A stretch of 64,000 nt of DNA. It comes from Aulostomus chinensis. Lineage: Eukaryota > Chordata > Actinopteri > Syngnathiformes > Aulostomidae. The position numbers were made by a program, and so were the translations under genes. The stretch lies in NCBI GenBank assembly GCA_037954235.1, contig JBBMOA010000004.1, positions 12,634,101 to 12,698,100 on the forward strand, written 5' to 3'. The notes beneath the pieces were generated by a model that saw nothing but the letters and a program-made list of their open reading frames with translations, did not search any database and was not told where the DNA came from. Below are positions 38,307 through 50,401 of this stretch, in pieces. Position 1 is the stretch's first letter. Every line of letters begins with the position of its first letter.

Positions 38307-40340
38307 TCAAAAGTACTCGGCAGCCTTCACGGAAACCTCCAGAGGCTCCAGTACCAGGGGGAACCCCTCACAACCCACCCAGAAGTAGGGATAGACCTTC
38401 TCAGTGATGGCGTGCTTGAAGGTGTAGATGTGCGTGTTGTCAGAGGGGTCAGTGAACGTCACGCGGCCCTTCTCCACGTCCAGCAGCACTCGGATCCTCT
38501 GCGGGTTCCTCTTCAAGTTAATCCTTGTCAGAGGCGACGTCCCTGCGAAGTACATTTTGTGGTAAAAGTACACGGACAGGTAGCCGTTTTTCAGCACGGA
38601 GGATTCTTTGGTTTTTCTCTTAACGGATTCTTTGGCCACGCCCACCACCCACGCTTGGTTGTCCCCTACGTTCACGTCCCAAGTGTGTCTCCCCGAGGTG
38701 AACCCCTGGCGGCCCAGGACGGCGGTGTCAGGGTCGAATCTCTCCGCGTTGTCCGGGAGTTTCTGCTTCCCGGCGATGTCAGAGAAGCTGGTGAGGTCGT
38801 CTGACAGGATGAGCCACGGGGCGGCGGTGTTGGGGTCAAGGGTCACCGGGGCTGGAGGGTTGTGACAGAGCAGAAGGTTCACCGGCAACGCGGAAAAGAG
38901 GGCGTTTTATTCTTTTCTTTATTCAACATTCACAAAACGCTCCCACAGTTTTAAAAGACGACGGCGGTTTAATGACATCAGATGAACTCTACCCCCCCGC
39001 CCCCCCCCCGTGTGTGGACTCACTGTATTTAACCATCCTCAGCATCTTCTCCCACACGTGGAACGTCAGAGAACCCAGGTGTCCTGCCACATCTATGAGC
39101 GTTCCGCGAGCCATGACCGGATCCTCCAGTGAGCCCAGTTCTCTGCGGGGGAACACAAACAGAGCAGGTTCTGGTCTTCCGTTAGAACATAAAATGACCC
39201 CCCCCCCAAATTAATATTTTTTTACCTTGTCGCTGACTTTTTGCATTTCTGAAAGAAAAAATGAAAGTTTGAGCTGACAGGTGGAGTGGAGGAGAGAGAG
39301 TTGCATCCACCTGTGGACTCACGTGCAGCACGGCGATGCCGTCCAGGGCGATCTCCTCCTCCAGAGCTCTGATGGACTCTGACAGGGACCTGATGCTCCT
39401 GCCGATTTCTTCCATCTTCTGTCTCACCTCTGTGCTCTTCAGCTCTTCTTCTATCCGCAGCGCCGCCAACCTCACCTCCTCCTCCTGGCGGAGGAAGGTG
39501 CGGAGCTTCTCGAACTCCTCGCGCGTCCGCCGCTCCACGTACCGAGCCTGGACCTGGTTTAGAAGAAGCACTGACTGTGAGACTCTCGGCCGTTTGTTTC
39601 GGTTTTATTTCGTTTTACCTAACTGCTGATTTATTTCACATCTGATGGGGGTCAACAGGTCAAACCGGGGCCCTGATGAGCAACATCAGAAGCAGCGTCA
39701 CACCTGGATGTGCTCCACGGAGTCCTCGTAGGTTTTCATCATTTTGTCAAGCGCCTCCTTCTTCTCCTGCAGAGAGCTGAGCTCACACTTCTTTTGTTCC
39801 TGAGTAGAAGTAAAAAATGATAGTGGTATCTTATGGAAATGATCCCGGCGAACGTTTGTGTGACTTATGGGAACAACGGGAATGTCCGCTGGAGCCGAGC
39901 GGATCCGGCGAACTCACGTTTACCTTCACGTCCACGACGGCCTCGCTGACGGGACAGCAATCGTGCTGTTTGTGTCTCCTGGACGTGTGACACACCACAC
40001 ACATGGGCTCCTGGTCCAGCAGGCAGAAGAGCTTTAGCCTCTCCCCGTGAAGGGGACACATCTCCAGCGGGTCAGCGTATAGCTCCGCCCCCTCCGCTCC
40101 TTCGCTCTCCTGGACGTACGCCTCGCACAGGTTCTTCAGGGTCAGGCTGGGAACAGGTTCATCCTGAGAGGGTTTCCTGCACAGGGGGCAGTCCCGGCTG
40201 TGTCCCTGCGGAGCCCAGTAGTGCTGCAGGCAGGGGGCACAGAAGCTGTGGCTGCACTTGAGGACCACCGGGTCCCGGAAGATGTCACAGCAGATGGGAC
40301 AGGACAGGTCCACCTCCTGGAGCGAGAACCTACCTGCCAT
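38307..40340 (-). CDS. TRIM family E3 ubiquitin ligase (RING, B-box 2, coiled coil, PRY/SPRY)
   Basis: Cytoplasmic tripartite-motif E3 ligase. Exons: 40340-39924, 39799-39704 (96 bp), 39553-39323 (231 bp), 39248-39226 (23 bp), 39142-39024 (119 bp), 38851-38307; phases close to 476 residues. This exon ladder is diagnostic of class IV TRIM genes. The RING is CPICCDIFRDPVVLKCSHSF followed by CAPC and DCPLC (about residues 14-54). The B-box 2 is CPLHGERLKLFC, MCVVCH, RRHKQH. Two coiled-coil exons follow (EQKKCELSSLQEKKEALDKM; RTREEFEKLRTFLRQEEEVR). A LIDVAGHLGSLTFHVWEKML linker leads to PRY (TLDPNTAAPWLILSDD) and SPRY (LGRQGFTSGRHTWDVNVG; AWVVGVAKESV). Resembles fish TRIM39/TRIM35-like ligases, many of them antiviral; the precise orthologue is not decidable here. 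Confidence 0.93.
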
Positions 40341-40685
40341 TTTGATGCCTCCTGCCTGACTGGAAAACAAAAGTAGAGCAAAGGTGTATTCACCTCTCCA
40401 ACACTGTGAGCTTTTACCCACAATCCCTTGTTTGTCTTGCTTGTGAAGGCGACGCCTCGGCTGATCCCAAATCAGCCGTAACAACTTGCAAACGCAGATC
40501 GATAATGCAACAGACGACAAGAGTTCAAAGTGCCAGAGAGAACATACGAGCCCCCCTGGGTTCACTTCCTGCTTCCTGTTTTGATGAGTCACCCCAGGAG
40601 GCGGAGTCCCAGAAGCAGAGAGATTTAACTCTTAACTGTCACTGAAATCTCACATCTCAATATATGACCGTCTCTCTCCCTCTCC

Positions 40686-40686
<1 letters not shown>

Positions 40687-40750
<64 letters not shown>
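40687..40750. repeat. (CA)n microsatellite, about 32 units
   Basis: Uninterrupted ACACAC tract about 350 bp upstream of the TRIM start codon. Confidence 0.95.
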
Positions 40751-40752
<2 letters not shown>

Positions 40753-42725
40753 ATATGCTTAGCTCACATCTTTTTTAAAAGAATTTGTCATTTAAGTGTA
40801 AAGTTACAACATCAACAAAAAAAAACATTTCTTCACAAAATCCCCAAACCATTTTCCTCATTCTACTTGTTTATGTCACAATTTAGAACAAAAAACAAAG
40901 AAATAGAATAAATGCCTGTTTGTATTTTCACTTTTTGACATCCTAACGTTCACACGTCATGTTTTATGTGACTGATCAAGGTGAATATTAGTATACTGAA
41001 TATACTATGAATATTAATATATAAGATATTTCTGTTATGCAAGTTACTTTTATTCCTATGGCTGTTTTTTTTTTGGCTTTATTTATTTCCTTTCCTGTCG
41101 CAAAAATATATATAAATATATTTTTAATCACCCAGCAGAAACAGATTGAAGACCATATTTCACATTCACATTAATGATGTGATCATAAATATTAAAATTA
41201 AACTCTGAACATGTATTTACACGCCAGTGAAAGAGTCCAGGATGAGATCGTCAAGTTCCTCGTTCAGTGAAAGCTGTTGCTGCCATCTAGTGGTCACCTG
41301 CAGCACATGATGGTTGTGACCAATACAATAAAAATAAAAACAAAAACCCCAAACTGCAGGTTCCTCAAGCAGTGAGACGCCGCCAAAGTTCTGTTGGTAT
41401 TTAATTTAAAAAGTTCAAAATAAAGTCAAGGAGTCAGCACAAGAAGCCATGTTTCTGAAACGCCTCTGCGTCAAAGAATCCTTGCACTAACACTTTACCG
41501 TGAGGAGCACGCTAGCGGTTAGCTTGACGAACGGAATCAAGGATGTCTCATGATGCCATTAAATAATTTTCAGTATTTTCATAAACTTTATTCAGTTTGA
41601 TCGAAGGACGCACGATAATATCGGCAGATATTGGTCACTTCTACAATAAAAAGCACATCAGCAACAGTCAGGTGGGCGGCACTTCAATTATGATGAAACA
41701 ATAGAACAATGCATGATGGAAAAATAACCCAACTCTTTTAATATTTAATAGATTAATATCTTTTTACATTAATAAGATTAATATTTGACTTGAAGAAAAA
41801 AAAAAATTCCCTCCAAAAAGTGAACTTCCCATCTGGAGAGCATTGAGGTCCGTTTTAAGACACTCACGCCTCGCCCACGGGACCCGCTCCAGTGGTTGGG
41901 AGACACTCGATTAAAGGGGGAAAAAAAACCCACTCAGAACTTTCTACTGACATCTTCTTCTTCTTCTGTGGTAATAATTGAGTCCACCAGATGTCAGGAT
42001 GCCCCTGCGTTTGAGCTGCGGCGCCGCAGTCAGAAGTCATGCGGGCGAGTCAGACGAGTCTTTGCTCTCCATCAACGACTGGAGGCGAACAGGCAAACAT
42101 CAACAGATACGGCATCACACACACACACACGTGCCCCCCCCCACACACACACTTGATAGGTTTCTGTTGCACAAAGCAGTTAAACTTTGACATTCACCTG
42201 CACATCAGCGACTGCAGCTTCTTCTTCCCTGTAAATTGGTTGTCAGCTGCCGTGACCCGAGCTAATAGTGATTCATTAGCTGTTCACGGGAAAGTGTGTG
42301 TGAGTGTGTGTGTGTGTGTGTGTGTGTTTAGGATGGGGGGTGGTGGTGGTGGTGTCAATCTCACAGCATCTAATGAGGACAGGCAGTCTAACGTGCCGCA
42401 GACACAACTCCGGTTGTCTGAGCACCACAACTGCAAATCCCGTCTGCGGTTCGGAGCTCCGCGTTCGTCCAGGGGAATATTCATGACCGAAAATGAGCTG
42501 CTGCACAGGCAGACATATACATACACAAATATAAATACATATACTTTCCAGACTGATTCCAAAAACCTATATTTGCAAAACACGTGTGCCAAATTAGACT
42601 CTTATTGTGACGGGCTGAGCAGCTGAGGAGGAAGAATCATAAAAAGTGAGCTGAAGCTGGTGAATTACGAGAAGCCGTAAGAGGAGAGATTTTATTGTGT
42701 CATTTAATGGTGCACCCTGCCCCCC

Positions 42726-42763
42726 CCACACACACACACACACACTTCATTATTGAGTGTCTG

Positions 42764-42807
<44 letters not shown>

Positions 42808-42836
42808 GACACACACACAGATACACACACACACAC
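42726..42836. repeat. Compound (CA)n/(CT)n microsatellite
   Basis: Imperfect CA repeats interrupted by CTCTCTCT and GATA/AAGA units. Confidence 0.9.
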
Positions 42837-43181
42837 CAGTTTCCATTGGAAGAATAGCAGAGCATATCCTATTATCCAGGTAGCACTTTCTGAAATCGTA
42901 AACTGCCCTTCAGGATAAAAAGTATCTACATTACAAGTTGTAACTGATGACTTTTTAACAATTAAACAAGCCACCAGTTAAATGCAGCTTAAGGAGCAGC
43001 AACAAGACATAAACACAACGTGGACGTATTACCAATGCAGTCGGCTACGAGTGCGAGTATTGATTATGTATGATTTCAAGACTCGGTTTTAACAGAGCGA
43101 CGACAAGCTTGCCGATCAAAATGCTGCGTTCGATTCTTGATTCATGAGACGAGGTTGAACGGCAATCGTAGCAAGGAAGTT

Positions 43182-43228
43182 CTGTGTGTGTGTGTGTGTG
43201 TGTGTGTGCATGTGTGTGTGTGTGTGAG
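43182..43228. repeat. (GT)n microsatellite
   Basis: About 23 TG units with one interruption (GCA). Confidence 0.9.
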
Positions 43229-43692
43229 AGAGAAAACGTCCTGCAGACAGGGATTCCCAAAGAGGGGGTCGGGACCCCTTGGAGAGGTCAAGAAAAGCAA
43301 AACGGGGAGTTGATGAAAAGTAATCAAAGAAAAAAATTAAAAAAAACAAAACAAAAACATTCTGAAAAGTCTTCAATTGTTTCTAAACGTGAAATCGGTG
43401 CTGCAACTTCAATAACAGTTGAATTTTATTACTATTTATTTTGTGCAACATTTGTCTACTACAACCGCCTCCGCAGATAATTGGGTTGTGAATCTCTGGC
43501 CCTTTTATTTTGAAGGTCCCGAGATGGAAAGTTTGGGAGCCTCTGATTAATCTCTTAAACTTGCTGAATCAGCAGATTCCCCCCCCCCCCCCTGAAAGTT
43601 ATCAACAATGTCACAGTTCATCTTCACTCCTTATCGGGGGAATTTGCATCGCAGAATCGACTTTTAAATTAACCTCTATGGTGAATTTTAAG

Positions 43693-43730
<38 letters not shown>
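43693..43730. repeat. (CA)n microsatellite
   Basis: About 19 CA units. Confidence 0.9.
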
Positions 43731-43732
<2 letters not shown>

Positions 43733-44353
43733 CAACTTGTCAAACAGAAGCTTCTATTTTGATGGACTTTTCATAGCTGAGTATAAAACTGGGACTTGGA
43801 GGGAGAGAAGGACTCTGGACACCAGCCGTGTTTCCGTTCGCTTGTCCAGAAAACGGGAACTTTGAAGATGTTGCGAAAAAGGTAAACAAGGATTGGCCCC
43901 ATTTCAACTTCAGGGCGAATGAACTCAGCCAGAAAACGCATATTTTCCTTCAACAAAATGGTGGCACAGCCAGCGACACACATGGCGGTAACAGAAGAAG
44001 GAGACATGTTGACCATCTACCAACAGAAAAGTGGAATGATGACTTTAACAGAACGAAAACAAAAAAAAAAAGGTTTTTCAGCCACAACTTTGTGTTATTA
44101 CTCTTAAAAGCAATACAATTACCTCATGTGAGTTTAAAAAAACTTGAATGTTTTGGGGACATTTCAAGAAGGATTAAAATATTTAGACAGAATGAGAAAT
44201 CTCGCTGACGCCACCAAATCCAGACAGCATAACCCCCCCCCCCCCCAAAAAAACAAGCAACCAAACCACCAGGAAACCATGTGCATCGCAACCTGGCAGA
44301 AGTCTGAGGGGCAAACACAGGCTGCATCCGACTTGCCAAGTGGCAACCTATAG

Positions 44354-44903
44354 CCTACCGCTACGACCTACCGCTACGACCTACCGCTACGTCCTACTGC
44401 TACGACCTACCGCTACAGCCTACTGCTACAACCTACTGCTACAGCCTACTGCTACGACCTACTGCTACAGCCTACTGCTACGTCCTACTGCTACAACCTA
44501 CCGGTACAGCCTACTGCTACGTCCTACCGCTACGACCTACCGCTACAGCCTACTGCTACGTCCTACCGCTACAACCTACCGCTACAGCCTACTGCTACGT
44601 CCTACTGCTACGACCTACCGCTACAACCTACTGCTACGTCCTACCGCTACAACCTACTGCTACGAGCTACCGCTACGACCTACCGCTACAACCTACTGCT
44701 ACGTCCTACTGCTACGACCTACCACTACAACCTACTGCTACGTCCTACTGCTACGACCTACCGCTACAACCTACTGCTACGACCTACCGCTACAGCCTAC
44801 TGCTACGTCCTACTGCTACGACCTACCGCTACAACCTACTGCTACAGCCTACTGATATGTCCTACTGCTACGACCTACCGCTACAGCCTACTGCTACAAC
44901 CTA
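44354..44903. repeat. 13-bp minisatellite, about 42 copies
   Basis: Tandem CCTACYGCTACNN units, with YG = CG or TG and the last two bases varying (GA, GT, AG, AA). Alternation of the CG and TG forms gives a partial 26-bp period. It creates a 171-codon open frame (44340-44855) with a 13-residue period that is not a gene. Confidence 0.95.
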
Positions 44904-45096
44904 AACACGGCAGCACCATTCGGACACCCTAGAAGATTGGTGGTGAAGCACGACCTCTGCTGGCAGAGCACAGATAACGCAAATAGGTAGACGGCATCAA
45001 CGAAAGCCCCACCTGCTGGCCTGACTGTCGTACTGCACTCCACTCTGAACGCACCTTTCACTCACTCTCTATTATTAAGCACATTAACGCACCTGT

Positions 45097-45141
45097 AAAG
45101 GTGTGTTCACACCGCGTCGCGTTTGGTGTGAACACACCTTT
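45097..45141. repeat. Perfect 17-bp inverted repeat
   Basis: AAAGGTGTGTTCACACC (45097-45113) and its exact reverse complement (45125-45141) separated by 11 bp. It lies inside the 44321-45435 element. Confidence 0.9.
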
Positions 45142-45841
45142 AGTCATCAACAACGACTATAAATGTTGGTGTTGCATAAGAATGGGAGACTGTTGGTGGC
45201 ACAAACTTGGCTTGCGGGTCCACAAGTGTTTTAGGGGACGAAGAAGAAGTCCGCGGTGTGTTGTGGACCATAGGTTGCTCCGTAGGATGCACCTGAACCG
45301 ACCTACAATGTGGGCGTGTTTAGGCTGGAATTTAGTTTGCGAAGTAGGTCACTACTTGTGCCAGTTGTGGTTTCGGACAGCCTACAACCTACTCTGAGAC
45401 CTACGATCCGACCTACTTGGCAATTCGGACGCAGCGACAGGTGTATGTAAAGGGGCGGAGCTAAATATCGAGTGAAGACAGGTGTGTGGGAAATAACGGC
45501 AGGAAGTTAAGGACAGGAAGTAAAACAAACACACAGGAGAACACAACTTAAAAAAAATAAACAAGGAAAAAAACAGCACGCAAAGTACAAAATGTTACAT
45601 TGATGCGCCAGAATGTTCCGTTCATTCACACGTTTCCTGCTGCGATTTTTTTTAAACATTCCCCGCGTTTGCTGTATAATTCATAATTTAATTCACTGAA
45701 TGTTGAAGTTGCTGCGGTGAAAATACTGTCAGTAGCAGCTGAGTCAGTGCAAAGTGTGAAGAGATGACATTAAAAGATTAATCTCTCAGTTAGTCACAAT
45801 TGTAATTTCTACCCCTGAGACAGAAAAAGGGAGCAGCGTGG

Positions 45842-45872
<31 letters not shown>

Positions 45873-46581
45873 GGGGGGTTCCTAGAAACTAGATTACACT
45901 TTCTTCCTCTTATATTTGATCTTTTCAGATTAAAATACAAGTGAGGCATCAATAAATCATGCACTGTCATCAAAGAGAAATACCGTGGAACATCCATTTG
46001 ATCAGCTTTCATTTTGCCGTTTTCACACATTCATTGAGCGTTTTGTGTAATTTTCACTGTTCTTGCGCACACGGGACTCTCACCGAACACCAGGTGCCTT
46101 TTTTCCTTTCAGTCCTAAATAGATTTTTCTCTTTGGCAAAGGCTGAGAAAGTTTAGACAGCAATGGCACAGACACCGAGAGCCGCGTGCGAGGTAGTGAC
46201 CAAAAAAATAAAAATAAAAATAAAATAAAACATGGAGTTTTCCCTGTCAGCTATTTTCAGTGTGTATTTGAAGGTGTGTGGGAGGGTTGGACTGAAACAA
46301 TGCGTTGTTGCTCACACACACCGACACACAATCCTGCATGCAGCAATGCCTTCTCATTTTTATGTTTTTTTTTTTTTTTTTTTGTGCAAATGTTTATGAA
46401 ATTGGAGGTAAATTTGATCTGATTGGAGAAGCTGCTGGAAAACCAAGGACTCAGGAGACTACTGGGGTGTCTTGAAGGTTGCCTGTACCTCCGGGTTAAC
46501 TTGTGTTTCTATCTTTGTGAGGACTGTTGTTTACACAATACTAAAATCAGCATAATCACAATAAATCAGCATTGCTTCTAG

Positions 46582-46599
46582 CGGCCAGCAGGGGGCAGC
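46582..46599 (+). promoter_or_regulatory. CTCF-type core motif
   Basis: CGGCCAGCAGGGGGCAGC fits the CTCF core consensus (CCASYAGRKGGC with its flanking bases) at every position. Occupancy is inferred. Confidence 0.45.
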
Positions 46600-48596
46600 T
46601 TGCAGGAAGTGATGTAAGGAGGTCTCTGAGGAAACTTCTCCCTTTATTGCCTCAGTAAATATTCATCAATCACTAGTTTTAGGTCTTCTTCAGGAAGATC
46701 CCATGACTGAACTGAAATAAAACTGAAATAATCTGCAGCTCGCTGAAAGAAGGAATACATTTAAACACAATGGTAACCTGAATGTTTATTTTTCATTTCT
46801 TTAGCAAACTTAATCACAGAAAAGCCAGCGATGGGTTGAAGAGGAAAAAAGAGAGATGGAGGTTTCCCTCATCTGATAGTCATCAGTCGATCAGGCTAAC
46901 CCTCTTCCTCCCCCTCTTTCTTCTTATTCTCCTTCTCACTTGCACTCTCTATCTCATCCCTCTCTCTGATTCTCTCCACCTCGCTGTCGCCTCCCAGCCT
47001 TCTCCATCCCTCCTCACCCGCTTCTCGACGTGACAGTGATGATCAACACTGCTCACTGAGGCAGTGTCCCTCTTGTACTTCGCGTTCCCCTCCTTATGCT
47101 GTTCTGTCAGAAGAAGCTTGACCTCATTACCCAGAATCCCTGAGGCATGGACTTCATTTAACACATACAAGACATATTAAAGTATTTTCAACAAATATGG
47201 ACGCACCTGGGCCTGATTAAGAGGATGCTCCCTTCTGGTGCTGTGTCCTCAATGTCTTTGGAACGGTCAGATATTCTCGCAACTCCTCTGGCAGTTCTAC
47301 TAGTCCACATGAGGTGAGGCACGTGACGACAAAGTGAGTGTTTCGGGCATTACAACGAGGACAAAGGCCTTAAAAGAATGGCCGCAGAGTCTTGTCATCG
47401 AGCCCATGAAGAGGAAGAGTTCAGGGAAATGGTTCTTTGCAAAAAAGACCCTGCTAGAGGACACTGTTGCTTGGCCTGATACAGATAAACACACTCCAGG
47501 ATATAGTGTCTGTATCGGCCAGCAGGATGAAGAACTTCTCATAGGTTCTCATCTTACACAGCTCCTACCTCGGGTTCTTTTGAAAGTTCATCTTCATGAT
47601 TTTGTGAGCGCATGGACTCAAGGGCGCAGCACACGGTCCTTTTGAATGCAACCAAGTAATAACTCTGCATGTTTGCCTCAACTCAACCGGCAGGTCCGCC
47701 GCTCAAAGTTGCGGTGATGTTGACCAAAGTGATGCTGAGTTTAGTGCCTCTGTTACAATATTGAGCCCCGGTTGTGAACCCGTCGCTTCCCCAGAACCAG
47801 GATCTCCCTCCCTGGTTCTGGATTGGTCTTGTATCCATGCCATTTTGCCAAACAGTCACCGATGTCAACAGATGTATCGGCTATATGTAATGGTCAACTT
47901 TGAGTTAGCAGCTGGCTTTCGATGTGAACAGCTGAGGATGAATCTTTCCAATATCTTTAACCACTCAGTGACGTCAGATCTAGTCCAGGGTTGTCGATCA
48001 AACCAGCTGAGAGGCACTTGTGTCTCAAGACCTCAGGTGTTTGGTCCAATATGGACGTTAACATCGCGCAAACTTGTCCCTGCATTCTGATTTGAGATCA
48101 AAGTCTTTGATCTCAGAATGACATAAAACTTGCTGCGTGTAGTCTGTAGTAGTGCGCTCACTTTAAAGCGCTTCCCAGTCAACGCAGTTTTGAGCTGGTC
48201 TTTCAAGGGTTGCATCTGCTAACATAAAACACGTTAACACATCTTGAACCGGAGTGAACTGCGCAACTCCTCTCAAGCATTTAATCAATAACCTATCGAC
48301 TTTGAAATGAGGGCACTGTTCAAAAAATGCTAACGTGATTATGGGCTCCAGGAGACATTGTGCCTTCAGCCCGTATTAATATCATACATGAGTCACTGAT
48401 GACATCACCACTCCAGGCTGCACAAGCCACACTGATACATAAAAAGAAGAGCTGAAATTACAGTGAAGGTTTGGACTCCGGCCTTGTAAAAAGTGTGAAT
48501 GACACAAACACGATGGCTTAACGTGGAAAAACCGTGGAGAGATTTCTTAACATTTTGAGGTCTATGTGAAAGTACGGTTGACTTGAGATAGCTTGA

Positions 48597-48621
48597 GGGG
48601 GGGGGGGGGGGGGGGGGGGGG
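48597..48621. repeat. Poly-G run of 25
   Basis: Uninterrupted G homopolymer; could fold as a G-quadruplex and is a likely length-error site. Confidence 0.9.
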
Positions 48622-48962
48622 CCGAGACGACACTTTTCTATGGAAAACATGGAATATTCCGGAAAGTCAAGCGGTAGGAATGTGACAAGTGGTTGCAGAA
48701 ATGTCCTGATGATTCCAGTATTCACACCAATAAGCCAAGCACAGCTGCTCTCTCAATCTCTTTGCGAACCCATTTCCCCTCCTGGCTTCCTCTCGTTCCT
48801 TTACACTCCGGCTCAGCAAAGCAGAGTGATGACAATTTTGTTTTAGCCGGATGAATCCGCTGTCTGTGATGACCCAAATCTTTATTAGGTTTTTTGCACC
48901 GCTCTGTTATCGGGGGGAAAAAAAAACAAAAAAACGGTAGAGTGTGAGGAAGGAAATGATGG

Positions 48963-48999
<37 letters not shown>

Positions 49000-50027
49000 G
49001 GGGGTGCTCACAATCATTTTATGCTAGAATTGAGTTACATGTGACTTTTTAAATCTCCTCAGCCTTTGGTGTCATCTCAACCACTCTCTTTCTTAGAGAT
49101 TCATGAAAAATATGAACAGAGATCAAATTGTAGACTGTATTTTTGTCATGGCCGTGGGTCCATGGCGGACCGATGCACCGACCGTCTCTATGCGGGTCAT
49201 TTAGCTCATTTCAGGCAATCATCAATATGTCAGATCAGCTGTGGAGTCACCTGACAAGCTGCAGGGCTGAAGTCGGAGACATGAATCTCACCCTCCTCTG
49301 TGTTAAAACTTATTCTGAATTCACTGACTAGAGCTTGATTCTGCTCTCCAGGAACAGACCCGCCCCCTGCTTTCCTTCACCCACGGAAGAGAAGTCTCCT
49401 TAGGTTTCAGATGGATGTGCCTGCCCTGCCTGTTTGACACCCAAAGCACTGCTGTTACGTGATAGTGCGCATTAAGAGCTGGTGTGGGAGACAGATACCC
49501 CTGGTCCTCCCTCAATAGCTCTATGTTGGGGCAAATATAAGATATGGATTACTGAGTAGAGCAGCACAATCTCTCATTGACCCCTACTAGTCCTCTGTGT
49601 GTGTGTGTGTGTGTGTTTGGGGGTTGGTGAGTAGTATGTGTTCCTACTGGGAGTGATAAAAGCACAGGACATGCACAGTGAAGAGTGTGAGCCACATTAT
49701 TCGCTTGATAAATGACTTGATAGCTGGGTCCTGCACTAAAAGGGGGAGGGCTGGTTCAACTGTACCTCCATGGCTTTGTCTGATTCCACTCATTGTTTCC
49801 ACCAGTCCTGGGGCTGCTTGCATCAAAATGATATCATACATTTGTCAAAAGAAAGATCTGAATGACAGAAATCTCCATTGCAAACAGTGTGTGACTGTGG
49901 GAATCTATAACATGGCCAGTCAGCACAGCAACGGTCCTCACAGTCCCGAAACAAAACCTCAAAAATATGTGACAACCCTGCAGGAACTCTGAGGAGTGAC
50001 TAATAGTCAGACAAGCGTTGTGATTTG

Positions 50028-50401
50028 TTCCATCCATCCATTTTCTCCCTCTTATCCTGTTAAGGGTGGTGGGGGGTGGAGCCTATCCCAGCATCCTTCA
50101 GGCAAGAGGCGGGGTTCACCCTGGACAGGTCACCAGTCCATGGCAGGGCCAACACATAGAGACAGACAACCATTGGCTCTCCCAGTCACGCCTACGGTCA
50201 ATTTAGAGTCTGGATTAACCTGGTCCCCTCTTGATGTCTTTGGACTGTGGGAGGAAGCTGGAGTACCAGAGAGAACCCAGCAGGAACAGGGAGAACATGG
50301 AGACTCCACACAGAAAGATCCTGTGCTCCAGCCGGGGCTCGAACCCGGAACCTTCTTGCTGTGAGGCGACGGTGCTGACCTCTGCACCACCGTGCCGCCC
50401 C
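50028..50401 (-). mobile_element. Common teleost interspersed repeat, second copy (inverted)
   Basis: Reverse-complement relative of 27641-28012: it shares AGGCGGGGTTCACCCTGGAC, GTCTTTGGACTGTGGGAGGA, CATGGAGACTCCACACAGAA and ends GCACCACCGTGCCGCC. The box-B-like segment here reads GGGGCTCGAACCC. Not a functional tRNA: there is no acceptor/anticodon cloverleaf. Confidence 0.8.

Larger units (their letters stand above)
40341..44320. other. TRIM upstream region and microsatellite-rich spacer
   Basis: 40560-40580 holds two ETS-like TTCCTG repeats upstream of the TRIM start. The rest is AT-rich spacer with CA/GT microsatellites (listed separately), a CATCTAGTGGTCACC motif at about 41285, and poly-C runs at about 43579 and 44231. 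No supported coding exon. Confidence 0.5.
44321..45435. mobile_element. Probable non-autonomous DNA transposon with 21-bp terminal inverted repeats
   Basis: Left end GCTGCATCCGACTTGCCAAG (44321-44340, then T) and the reverse complement of the right end (45415-45435) agree at 19 of 21 positions. CCTAC motifs run inward from both ends: the 13-bp array on the left, and CCTACAACCTAC, GACCTACGATCC and GACCTACTTGG on the right. No transposase frame is visible and no clear target duplication was recognised, so the superfamily is open. Confidence 0.55.
45436..50027. other. Gene-poor spacer
   Basis: Contains GT microsatellites (about 45847-45871, 48967-48998, 49593-49614), a T run at 46365-46384, a pyrimidine-rich stretch at 46900-47010, a 25-base G run at 48597-48621 and an 11-bp-arm hairpin at 48093-48115. 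Two frames of about 100 codons (47334-47645 and 47761-48090) lack recognisable homology or neighbouring splice structure, and I do not call them genes. Confidence 0.5.

Noticed and set aside
38193..38804. 203-codon plus-strand frame opposite the TRIM B30.2 exon
   Set aside because: Antisense shadow; the minus strand has clear PRY/SPRY motifs.
44340..44855. 171-codon frame with a 13-residue repeat
   Set aside because: Product of the 13-bp minisatellite; no start context or homology.
47334..48090. Two plus-strand frames of 103 and 109 codons
   Set aside because: No recognisable domain, no consistent splice sites, and stops interrupt any joint reading; possibly repeat-derived.
50333..50401. 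tRNA gene suggested by a box-B-like GGGCTCGAACCC
   Set aside because: No cloverleaf or acceptor stem; the whole segment matches the dispersed fish repeat also present at 27641-28012.
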